Shown here: positions 57,561 through 64,000 of the stretch, piece after piece
How positions within the stretch are numbered: position 1 is the stretch's first letter
Layout: every line of letters starts with the position of its first letter
NCBI GenBank assembly: GCA_902768975.1
Contig: CACXMZ010000007.1
Coordinates: 1 to 64,000, forward strand
Length of the DNA: 64,000 bases
Direction of reading: 5' to 3'
Source: an uncultured Coriobacteriaceae bacterium
GTDB lineage: Bacteria; Actinomycetota; Coriobacteriia; Coriobacteriales; Eggerthellaceae
The notes under the pieces: generated by a model
Told to the model about the DNA's origin: nothing
What the model saw: only the letters and a program-made list of their open reading frames with translations
The model's database searches: none
Made by a program: the position numbers and the translations under genes

Positions 57561-58988
57561 ATGGAACGTAAAAATGCATGGAAAGACTACTCGGCCAAGG
57601 ACGAAAAAGCCATCGAAGCTTTGGCCGCGGGTTACATAGATTTCATTTCGGAATGCAAGACGGAACGCGAATGCACAGCGCGTGCCATTGAACTGGCACG
57701 GGAAGCGGGCTACATAAGCCTGGACGAAGCGCGCGCGGCGGGCACGCAGCTTAAGGCGGGCGCCCGCGTTTATGCCGAAAGCTTTGGCAAGACTGTCGTG
57801 CTGGTGCAGCTGGGCAAGCGCCCCATTGAAGACGGCATGAACATTTTGGGTGCGCACGTGGATTCGCCGCGCCTCGACATTAAGCAAAACCCACTTTATG
57901 AATCGAACGACTTTGCCCTGCTGGACACGCATTACTATGGCGGTATCAAGAAGTACCAATGGGTTACGCTGCCGCTCGCGCTGCATGGCGTGGTAGTGCG
58001 CAAGGACGGCAAGACCATTACGGTAAACATTGGCGAAGCGGAAGGCGACCCTGTCTTTTGCATTACCGACCTGCTCCCCCACCTGGGCGCGGAACAAATG
58101 AAGAAGGACGCGGCCACGGTTATTGAAGGTGAAGCGCTCGACCTGTTGGTGGGCAGCCGCCCGCTGGTGGTAAGCGAAAGCGCAGCCAAGAAAGCCAAGG
58201 AAGGCACGCCCGAAGCCATTGCCGCCAAGGAACCGGTACGCGCTCAGATTCTGAAGCTTCTGCAAGACAAGTACGGCATCGAAGAAGAAGACTTCCTTTC
58301 GGCCGAACTGGAAGTGGTGCCTGCGGGCCGTGCGCGCAACTGCGGTTTGGACAACTCCATGGTACTGGGCTACGGCCAAGACGACCGCGTGTGTGCTTAC
58401 ACTTCGCTCATGGCGCAACTGGAAGCGGGCAAGCTGGACCGCACGGCAGTGTGCGTGCTGGTAGACAAGGAAGAAATTGGTAGCGTGGGTGCCACGGGCA
58501 TGACCAGTATGTTCTTCGAAAATACCATCGCCGAAATCATGGCGCTGGCTGGTGAAGCGGGCGACCTACCCCTGCGTCGGGCGCTTGCGAATTCGCATAT
58601 GCTTTCGTCCGACGTTTCGGCTGCCTTCGACCCGCAGTTTGCGAGTGCGTTTGAAGCTAAGAATACTGCCTTTTTCGGGCGCGGCCTGGTGTTCAATAAG
58701 TTCACGGGGTCCCGCGGCAAGTCGGGGTCCAACGACGCCAATGCCGAATATGTTGCCAAGATCCGCGGCATTATGGAAGCGGGCAAGGTGGCGTATCAAA
58801 CGGCCGAACTGGGCAGGGTGGACCTGGGCGGCGGCGGCACCATTGCCTACGTGCTGGCCAAGTATGGCATGAACGTAATTGACTCGGGTGTGGCCGTGCT
58901 TTCCATGCATTCGCCCTGCGAAGTTACCAGCAAGGCGGACATCTACGAAGCCAAGAAAGGCTACACGGCATTCCTGAAGTTTGCATAA
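57561..58988 (+). CDS. M18-family aminopeptidase
   Basis: A 475-residue cytosolic di-zinc peptidase. The metal ligands are visible: His99 and Asp101 in GAHVDSPRLD, the Asp in RNCGLDNSM, the catalytic and metal Glu pair in DKEEIGS, and the final His in SMHSPCEV. It would remove N-terminal residues, often acidic or leucine. AAAGGAAG precedes the ATG. It lies alone, divergent from the MBG gene, with a strong terminator downstream. The fold and family are certain; the residue preference is not. Confidence 0.95.
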   Translation: MERKNAWKDYSAKDEKAIEALAAGYIDFISECKTERECTARAIELAREAGYISLDEARAAGTQLKAGARVYAESFGKTVVLVQLGKRPIEDGMNILGAHVDSPRLDIKQNPLYESNDFALLDTHYYGGIKKYQWVTLPLALHGVVVRKDGKTITVNIGEAEGDPVFCITDLLPHLGAEQMKKDAATVIEGEALDLLVGSRPLVVSESAAKKAKEGTPEAIAAKEPVRAQILKLLQDKYGIEEEDFLSAELEVVPAGRARNCGLDNSMVLGYGQDDRVCAYTSLMAQLEAGKLDRTAVCVLVDKEEIGSVGATGMTSMFFENTIAEIMALAGEAGDLPLRRALANSHMLSSDVSAAFDPQFASAFEAKNTAFFGRGLVFNKFTGSRGKSGSNDANAEYVAKIRGIMEAGKVAYQTAELGRVDLGGGGTIAYVLAKYGMNVIDSGVAVLSMHSPCEVTSKADIYEAKKGYTAFLKFA

Positions 58989-59043
58989 ACGCAAAAGCCG
59001 GCGCAGCAAAACCTAAAAGCCAGCGCCGCAAAACCCAAAAGCC

Positions 59044-59078
59044 AAAGACTCATTGCCTCGCGGTAATGAGTCTTTTTA
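59044..59078 (+). terminator. Intrinsic terminator of the aminopeptidase gene
   Basis: A 14-bp stem (AAAGACTCATTGCC with GGTAATGAGTCTTT, one G-T pair) and a 4-nt loop, followed by TTA with T residues inside the stem end. Confidence 0.9.
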
Positions 59079-59097
59079 GTTACGCTACTTATTGTCG

Positions 59098-59145
59098 TAT
59101 AATACAAATCGGACCCGCCCCTCGCCTGTAGAACTGGGCGGGTCC
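59098..59145 (+). promoter_or_regulatory. TATAAT followed by a GC-rich hairpin, possible small RNA start
   Basis: TATAAT (59098-59103) would start transcription near 59110, where a perfect 10-bp stem begins (GGACCCGCCC with GGGCGGGTCC, 59111-59120 with 59136-59145). No gene follows on this strand. Confidence 0.35.
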
Positions 59146-59160
59146 TTCCCTATACGCCTC

Positions 59161-59275
59161 AGCACATCTGCTTCATGAACTAGGCGTTAAGGCCAGTTTA
59201 AAAGTACGCAATCCACAAGGGCAGAAAAAAAGCACCGCCTTCATGGACGTGTGCTTATACGTTGGCAGATGTGCT
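59161..59275. repeat. Inverted repeat enclosing the hipA terminator
   Basis: AGCACATCTGC (59161-59171) and GCAGATGTGCT (59265-59275) are perfect 11-bp inverted repeats 93 nt apart, with the terminator hairpin inside. Confidence 0.65.
59224..59256 (-). terminator. Intrinsic terminator of hipBA
   Basis: AAGCAC with inner pairs to GTGCTT (59230-59235 with 59251-59256), followed on the minus strand by TTTTTTT. About 170 nt downstream of the hipA stop. Confidence 0.78.
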
Positions 59276-59428
59276 TAATTGTTATATTAATTCTAGCATA
59301 TTAGTAGACTATCCTGCAATCATGACTCGGCATTGCGAGACCCCTCACCTATGCTTGACTAAACACAAACTGCTTTGCATTTATTTTATCAATTAAGCCT
59401 TTCGCCCACTGATCAAATGAATAAAACC

Positions 59429-60679
59429 CTAGTAAGGCATTGCCTTTTTCACGGCACTAAGCCTGTCTTCGAAAATCGGTTTCATAACTGCTATTTCGCT
59501 TTCTTTACAAGCAGCTTTTTGCGCTTCTATACGCCAAGTTACAAAAGCAGACATAAGCTTTTCTACGCACTCATTACGTTCGGCGTTGCTCAAGCCAAAA
59601 ATCTCGGCCAAATCTGAAAGGCCTTCTGTTTCATTTCTGCCCGTTCGTCCGAAAACGGCCATTCTGCGTTCGGCTTCAGCAAAAGGACTTACCGTTAGAT
59701 CGAATACCGGGGAAAGGGTCCAACCTTCGTCCGTTCGAATAAAGCCGTGGTTTCTTGCATGGTCGTCTATGTTGTGCAGCACGATATTCAAAACCGTTCG
59801 CGTAAACAGCTCCTTCATTTCTCCGCGAGGGTTCGCGACAAAGGTGCGAGCAACTTCGGCAAGGTCGGCATAGTCGGCACGTGCGTTGTCGGCTAGCTGA
59901 AGCAACGACAATGCGCTCATGTAAGGAATGCGTTTTTCGGCTTCGCGGTCAAAACGCCGTACTAGCAATACCGGAAAGTCTCCGACATTAATCACGCGAA
60001 AGTCCGGCGTCGTAATTCCGCACTTACGAGCCATAGAAAGACAGAACGATTCCCAGCGCACATCGTCCCAGGTTTCATTGATGTTTGGGAACTTGGCCAA
60101 GTAGAGCACGCCGCCGTCTTCGACCGTGGCCTTCGGGTGCGCGCCGCCCAGTGAACTAGTACCAGCGCTTAAGAGCAACTTGATTCCCGCATAGCTTTCT
60201 TGGTTTTCGTGAAGCACCGCATGAGAAGCCGAAAGCAATTCGGGAAGAGCTATAAGTTTAGGAATATTAGATTGCTGGGCAACAAACGGGCCATCCTTTG
60301 TTTCGCTAAAGCGCCAAGCCCCCATGCGCGCCCAGTCATCCACTCCGGCAAGGTAGTCGTATTCGTCAATTATGCGAAGTGTCTGATTCATATCGGACGA
60401 TTCTTGCGCTATGCCTTTGTAGATAAGCATGCGGCCCCAGCGGTCTGGTGCCGCGTCGGAAGCAAAGCCGGGAATACCTACGGTGTTGTAATGCTGTTGA
60501 ACAAGTGGCATGTGCGGGGCAAGCGGAAACGACTTGTTGCCCGAAAGCCATTCTTCGTCGTAAATAAATGTGGTACTGAGGGCGTCGCCGTAGCCATGGA
60601 AAAAGATCTTTCCAATAGTAATGCGTTCGCCGTTTTCTTCGAGCGAAACAAACAAAACTCTGTCTTGTGAAGGCGCCAT
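59429..60679 (-). CDS. hipA: HipA-family serine/threonine kinase toxin
   Basis: HipA phosphorylates glutamyl-tRNA synthetase or another synthetase and halts growth, giving persistence. The 416-residue protein has the N-subdomain seen in HipA, the ATP-binding GGAHPKA (178-184), the catalytic loop LHNIDDHARNHGF (Asp305/Asp306, Asn310) and the metal Asp327 in SPVFDLT. It starts 6 nt after hipB. The start codon region is duplicated upstream of hipB (see 61059-61161). The target cannot be deduced. Confidence 0.93.
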   Translation of the reverse strand: MAPSQDRVLFVSLEENGERITIGKIFFHGYGDALSTTFIYDEEWLSGNKSFPLAPHMPLVQQHYNTVGIPGFASDAAPDRWGRMLIYKGIAQESSDMNQTLRIIDEYDYLAGVDDWARMGAWRFSETKDGPFVAQQSNIPKLIALPELLSASHAVLHENQESYAGIKLLLSAGTSSLGGAHPKATVEDGGVLYLAKFPNINETWDDVRWESFCLSMARKCGITTPDFRVINVGDFPVLLVRRFDREAEKRIPYMSALSLLQLADNARADYADLAEVARTFVANPRGEMKELFTRTVLNIVLHNIDDHARNHGFIRTDEGWTLSPVFDLTVSPFAEAERRMAVFGRTGRNETEGLSDLAEIFGLSNAERNECVEKLMSAFVTWRIEAQKAACKESEIAVMKPIFEDRLSAVKKAMPY

Positions 60680-60685
60680 GGTTAG

Positions 60686-60982
60686 CTACCGAACTCTTTG
60701 AGGCACGCCGGCTTGTAACTGAGCCCGGCCATACGCAGTATTGGAAGGCTCCGTTGCCTTAATAATGAAACTGTCGAGCCCGAGCACGCGGCACACAGAC
60801 AAAACGGCTCCTATTGAAACTCCGGCGTCGCCGCGTTCAAGGCGGCTGAGCGTGTCGGCGCTAATGTTGGCACGTTCGGCAAGCTGCGCCAAAGGAATGC
60901 GGCTCATACGCCGGTAAAGAGAAATATTGTTACCAATTTCCTGTGCTTCTGCCGAAATAACAGGAGAAAGACGTCTTTTCAT
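60686..60982 (-). CDS. hipB: HipB-like antitoxin, XRE-type HTH
   Basis: A 98-residue antitoxin and autorepressor. It has a lambda-repressor-like helix-turn-helix (PLAQLAERANISADTLSRLE) at about 30-49 and a C-terminal tail (TEPSNTAYGRAQLQAGVPQR) that probably contacts HipA. It precedes hipA by 6 nt. The upstream region is very AT-rich and contains CATATA-N12-TATATG (about 61023-61046), a possible operator. The last 28 codons are duplicated at 61059-61161. Confidence 0.9.
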   Translation of the reverse strand: MKRRLSPVISAEAQEIGNNISLYRRMSRIPLAQLAERANISADTLSRLERGDAGVSIGAVLSVCRVLGLDSFIIKATEPSNTAYGRAQLQAGVPQRVR

Positions 60983-61058
60983 CTGATATTTCCTTAATTA
61001 GTTTCATTTATTACTGATATATCATATATTAACATATAACTATATGCAAATAATAGCA

Positions 61059-61161
61059 AAGGCGTCATGGTTAGCTACCGAACTCTTTGAGGCACGCCGG
61101 CTTGTAACTGAGCCCGGCCATACGCAGTATTAGAAGGTTCCGTTACCTTAAGAATGAAACT
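61059..61161 (-). pseudogene. Duplicated 3' fragment of hipB with the hipA start
   Basis: This 103-nt segment matches 60670-60772 at about 98 of 103 positions. It contains the last 28 codons of hipB, the 6-nt spacer and the hipA ATG, but no hipB N-terminus before it and no hipA body after it. The two copies are in direct orientation, 389 nt apart, and flank the intact hipB start and promoter. It is most simply a remnant of an earlier or incoming hipBA copy. Confidence 0.85.
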
Positions 61162-61193
61162 AGCGGGGCTCGGGCCTGGGCTCCTAAATGATT

Positions 61194-61808
61194 TTAGACG
61201 CGTTTGCAGCGGACGGTGGTACGTTCAACACCGCTAAAGTTACAGGTGAACAGCGTAAGATCCCACTCGCCTTCTTCCATGCCCTTGAGGTCGTAACCGT
61301 CAATGGTTTCTGCCGTAAGCACCACATAGTGGTAGGCCACACCCTTTACGTCCACGAAGGTAACCGTGTCGCCGTCGGCCAGCTGGTAGAGGTTGCCAAA
61401 GTGCGAAGCAAAGTTGTGCCCCGCAATAATGAGCGTGCCGTTATACACTGAACCGCGGTAACGGCATGGCGCAATGTTGGCGCCTTCTTCGGTCCACTCA
61501 GCCAGAACCGGCAGGGAAATACTCAAACGTGGAATGTCTACGCGGCCAATATAGGAACGGCCGTCAATCTGAATGGTGGGCATTTCGGTGTTAAGAACGT
61601 CGCCAGAAACAACACCTTCGCTTTCATTCGCGGGAAGCGTGGTGCCCAGCATTTCCAGCGCATGGGCCGATTCTTGGCCAGCAGAATTCGACTGGTAAAA
61701 GTTGTAACCCGCCAAGGTTACCGCAGCTAAAATGCAGGCTAGGCCAATGCCCGTAAGCACGCGCCCAACCGTGCGCCCCAAAGCACTTCCTTGTGTGTTG
61801 TTAGCCAT
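61194..61808 (-). CDS. Sortase transpeptidase
   Basis: A 204-residue membrane-anchored enzyme with a helix at about 17-37. The catalytic triad is complete: His131 in IAGHNFASHFGNL, Cys189 in LTLFTC, and an Arg at about 196 or 200 (ERTTVRC). It lacks a C-terminal membrane helix, so it is not class C; the class is otherwise uncertain. It would attach LPXTG proteins such as the Cna-B pilin (62716-63729) to the wall. A toxin-antitoxin pair is inserted between it and the pilin gene. Confidence 0.9.
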   Translation of the reverse strand: MANNTQGSALGRTVGRVLTGIGLACILAAVTLAGYNFYQSNSAGQESAHALEMLGTTLPANESEGVVSGDVLNTEMPTIQIDGRSYIGRVDIPRLSISLPVLAEWTEEGANIAPCRYRGSVYNGTLIIAGHNFASHFGNLYQLADGDTVTFVDVKGVAYHYVVLTAETIDGYDLKGMEEGEWDLTLFTCNFSGVERTTVRCKRV

Positions 61809-61869
61809 ACGTTAACCTAAGCATTCGCGTCTAATAAAGAACAGAATAATTGTATCACGCAAGGCTTGC

Positions 61870-62175
61870 CTATACATACGCCTCATAATTTTGCGAAGCA
61901 TGAAACATATGAATAAGAAATACCTGATTATTTTCGATCCGATATATTGCCACATAGTTTTTAACGGGATATTCGCGGTAACTATACAACGCCAGAGATT
62001 TTTTTCGTGAAATGGCAAACAATTCAGGGGTCGACTCGAGATTAAGTATCATCTGATCTATTTCTTCTAGAAGACTTCCGGCCGCCACGGGGGTGTTTAA
62101 CACATCGACTAAATAAACCAAAATTCCGCGATAGTCGTATTCAAATGTTGTTGTAAATACAACGTCATAGGCCAT
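61870..62175 (-). CDS. RelE/ParE-superfamily toxin
   Basis: A 101-residue toxin-type protein. The fold is recognisable from the opening YDVVFTTTFEYDYRGILVYL, the central NLESTPEL, and the C-terminal YVAIYRIENNQVFLIHMFHA strand pair. RelE members cleave mRNA on the ribosome, ParE members poison gyrase; the short C-terminus does not settle which. It overlaps its antitoxin gene by 11 nt and is followed by a gap of about 60 nt to the sortase gene. Confidence 0.86.
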   Translation of the reverse strand: MAYDVVFTTTFEYDYRGILVYLVDVLNTPVAAGSLLEEIDQMILNLESTPELFAISRKKSLALYSYREYPVKNYVAIYRIENNQVFLIHMFHASQNYEAYV

Positions 62176-62557
62176 ATTCTGCCCTTAGCTCTTTTTGGAC
62201 TTCACGCGCAGGGCGAACGCGACCTGCGGCTATGTCTTCTTCGGCGCGCTTCAGGGCTGAGTGGTAACTATGAAACTTGGGTTTAATCTCTTTGTATTTG
62301 TCAACCAGGTCTTGGCCGTCATAGCCCTTTTCAATTAAGTACAAAAGGAGTTGTTCGGTAAGCTCTTCGTCTTCGCTCGTTAGGTCAATAGGTGAAATAA
62401 AAAGGCCTTCTTCGGTTTCTTCGAGATACGCATATTCCGCGAACCCATATTTTTCATAAGTAGATGCCGGAATAGTAATTTGACGCTTGCTAGAAATTTT
62501 TATGCGTTTAGGGTCAGAAAGTTCTTCAGTGGGAATTGGTGCAGGTAAGGGGCTCAT
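62165..62557 (-). CDS. AbrB/SpoVT-type antitoxin
   Basis: A 130-residue protein with an N-terminal swapped-hairpin AbrB domain (KRIKISSKRQITIPASTYEK) that would bind the operon promoter. The C-terminal half is helical and acidic (EDEELTEQLLLYLIEKGYDG) and probably wraps the toxin. GAAAGGAGAA precedes the ATG. It overlaps the RelE-type gene by 11 nt, the usual antitoxin-first order. The pair separates the pilin from its sortase. Confidence 0.88.
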   Translation of the reverse strand: MSPLPAPIPTEELSDPKRIKISSKRQITIPASTYEKYGFAEYAYLEETEEGLFISPIDLTSEDEELTEQLLLYLIEKGYDGQDLVDKYKEIKPKFHSYHSALKRAEEDIAAGRVRPAREVQKELRAEYGL

Positions 62558-62654
62558 TGAGTTCTCCTTTCTAGCCTAATGCGCATATTATAGCATATAC
62601 CAAGCGCCAAGCGCCAAGCAGTATTAGACAAATAGTATATGAAGTGATTAATGA

Positions 62655-62692
62655 AATAAAAGGGCCTGGGGAGTCTTGCTCAACCCAGGCCC
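62655..62692 (-). terminator. Intrinsic terminator of the pilin gene
   Basis: AGGGCCTGGG pairs with CCCAGGCCCT around a 16-nt loop, followed on the minus strand by TTTATTTC. Confidence 0.88.
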
Positions 62693-62715
62693 TGCGTACA
62701 GGAATGCGAAGTTAA

Positions 62716-63729
62716 TTAGCGAACGCGCGAACGGTGCGAAACAATGCGCCCTGCACCAACGGCAACCAAGCCAGCGCAGAACAGTACCGGCACCGGCCAC
62801 CACAGCTGACCCGTCTGGGGCAGCTTGCCCGTTACCGTCGTAGGCGGCGTGGGGGGCGTGGGGGGATTGTTCGGAGGCGGAGGCGTCTTGCTGTTCGTAA
62901 AGGTGAACAGGCCTTCTTCCAGGTTCGTGTCGATGCCGACGCTGTAACCCGAAGGTGCGTCGAGCTCGATTACGTCCCAGGTTTTAACGTTAATGTCCAG
63001 GCCAGTCCAGGTGTAGGTCCAATTGTTTTCGTCGGAAAGTTCAATTGGGTCACCAATCTTAATGTTGTTGGTAGCGTCTACCAGCTGCATTTTTACACTG
63101 GCGGGACGGTCAGATTCGGTGTCGCCACTCCACAGCTTAACAACCTTGACGGAAGTAACGGTGCTGAAGGGCGTTTCAACCTTTGGCGCCGCTTCAACGG
63201 ACATGCCGTCGGCACCGTCGACGAGCAACATAACGCCGCCCGAATAAATATTCATTGCTTCAGTGGGAACGTCCAGCACCAGGTAGAGGCCCTGTTCCAG
63301 GCCGCTCAAGCGCACCACGCCGTTGGCGTCGGTAACGCCTTCAGCGTCTGCACCAGGGTCGTCGGCGCGCACATAGCCGTCCAGCACATTAGCCATGTCC
63401 TGGAACCATTGGGCGTCTTCGTCCACTTCGGTCTTGCCATCCGTGAAGCCCAAGATGTCGTTCATGCCCACAAAATTCGGGGTAAGAACGAATTGGCCGT
63501 CTTCAACCGTAGCCACCAAGTAAGCCTTCACGGGCATGTTTGCCGTACTGCTTTCCGCCTTCATGCCTTCACTTGGCGTAGATGTGTACGTAAGCGTAAT
63601 GCTTCCGTCTGCCGCATACGCTTCCGCTTGGAACATCGTGAACGCAGCAACAAACGCAGCCGCAGCCAGCGCAAACGCCAAAAGCGTGCGTGCAAAAGGT
63701 TTGCTGTATGTAGTTACCTGTTCGCTCAT
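62716..63729 (-). CDS. LPXTG pilin/adhesin with Cna-B domain
   Basis: A 337-residue wall protein. A signal peptide (about 1-39) leads to a pilin N-terminal domain. A Cna-B repeat follows (about 190-280), seen in VKVVKLWSGDTESDRPASVK and the DAPSGYSVGI segment, of the kind that forms intramolecular Lys-Asn isopeptide bonds. A Pro-rich spacer leads to the sorting signal LPQTG at 303-307, a hydrophobic stretch and a basic tail. It overlaps the class C sortase gene by 4 nt, so it is probably a pilus subunit polymerised by that enzyme. Confidence 0.93.
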   Translation of the reverse strand: MSEQVTTYSKPFARTLLAFALAAAAFVAAFTMFQAEAYAADGSITLTYTSTPSEGMKAESSTANMPVKAYLVATVEDGQFVLTPNFVGMNDILGFTDGKTEVDEDAQWFQDMANVLDGYVRADDPGADAEGVTDANGVVRLSGLEQGLYLVLDVPTEAMNIYSGGVMLLVDGADGMSVEAAPKVETPFSTVTSVKVVKLWSGDTESDRPASVKMQLVDATNNIKIGDPIELSDENNWTYTWTGLDINVKTWDVIELDAPSGYSVGIDTNLEEGLFTFTNSKTPPPPNNPPTPPTPPTTVTGKLPQTGQLWWPVPVLFCAGLVAVGAGRIVSHRSRVR

Positions 63730-64000
63730 ACTTTGCCTTCCCTAATTGCTTCTTTCACCATTTCGGGTGTAATTTCACCCAATTTTCGACGTGCCCTGCG
63801 CTGCGATGTTCGGACCAAGACGTAAGCTAACAATGCCATAAGAAGAGGAGTTGCGATTACCGAAGAAACTAACACGCGGTCCATCTGTACAGCATCGGCT
63901 GAAACATAGACAGCACCCTGATAGTCGATTCGATGCCCACGCACCAGCAGTCGGTGACTATTGATTGCATAGGGCGTGCACGTTACCAACGTGCACAAAT
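63726..64000 (-). CDS. Class C (pilus) sortase, C-terminal part
   Basis: A frame open to the window edge encodes the last 91 residues. It begins CTLVTCTPYAINSHRLLVRG, the catalytic TLVTC Cys and the following Arg of class C sortases, then a transmembrane helix (VLVSSVIATPLLMALLAYVL) and a basic cytoplasmic tail. The catalytic His lies outside the window. It overlaps the pilin gene by 4 nt. This enzyme would link pilin subunits; the second sortase at 61194-61808 could attach the fibre to the wall. Confidence 0.92.
   Translation of the reverse strand, partial: LCTLVTCTPYAINSHRLLVRGHRIDYQGAVYVSADAVQMDRVLVSSVIATPLLMALLAYVLVRTSQRRARRKLGEITPEMVKEAIREGKV

Larger units (their letters stand above)
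58989..59428. other. Gene-free stretch between the aminopeptidase and hipA
   Basis: The 440 nt contain a two-copy repeat of about 25 nt starting AAAGCC (58995-59040), the aminopeptidase terminator, a plus-strand TATAAT followed by a GC hairpin, an 11-bp inverted repeat and the hipA terminator, each listed separately. From 59280 to 59428 the sequence is AT-rich and shows no gene I can support. Confidence 0.7.

Noticed and set aside
59161-59275. Fourth member of the structured repeat family
   Set aside because: It has an outer inverted repeat and an inner hairpin but lacks the shared junction sequences (GAGCGTCAAGCGA, GAACAGCG) and the second hairpin.

Overview
The window reads as bacterial chromosome from a strict anaerobe of the class Coriobacteriia (Actinomycetota), most likely family Eggerthellaceae. 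The evidence is indirect: moderate-to-high GC, an actinobacterial-style rpoB-rpoC pair, alanine/serine-rich lipoprotein linkers, many GTG/TTG starts, several apparently leaderless promoters, LPXTG pilin plus sortases, and a tungsten/molybdenum redox cluster. No rRNA, tRNA, CRISPR array or intact insertion sequence was seen. Almost all genes lie on the minus strand, so transcription runs from high to low coordinates.

Region 1 (about 300-11,600) is a coherent tungsten/aldehyde-oxidation island: a polyferredoxin, aldehyde:ferredoxin oxidoreductase (AOR), MoaD, a three-gene NuoE/NuoF/NuoG-like NADH module, an E1-like HesA/MoeB protein with a small Gly-Gly-ending protein, the tungstate transporter TupABC, MoaA and MoaC. 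Together they would import tungstate, build molybdopterin and link aldehyde oxidation to NAD(H) and ferredoxin. After a Fic protein with a membrane partner and an aldo/keto reductase, a molybdate ModABC transporter follows (14.6-18.3 kb); its permease carries an extra extracytoplasmic domain.

Region 2 (18.6-42.4 kb) is housekeeping: glmM, rpoC (with a helix-hairpin-helix-like C-terminal addition), rpoB, ddh, hypF, pgi, a LytS/LytR-type two-component pair, a TauE permease, a glycosyltransferase, queT and a TPR protein. Region 3 (42.1-49.7 kb) is an envelope-sensing block: a MacB-like ATPase-permease fusion, a histidine kinase with an extraordinarily acidic sensor, an OmpR-type regulator and a secreted protein with five YEYDDGxWEP repeats. 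Region 4 (49.9-64 kb) has mnmA with a cysteine desulfurase, an Rrf2 regulator, guaB, an MBG-domain surface protein, an M18 aminopeptidase, hipBA with a duplicated fragment, a sortase, an AbrB/RelE toxin-antitoxin pair, a Cna-B pilin and the end of a class C sortase.

The most unusual non-coding signal is a family of three intergenic elements of about 175 nt (822-993, 20000-20175, 29068-29245). They share junction sequences but have unrelated, self-complementary closing stems, and their internal hairpins keep pairing while the bases change. Two further large imperfect palindromes (18363-18566 and 41985-42084) have no assigned role.
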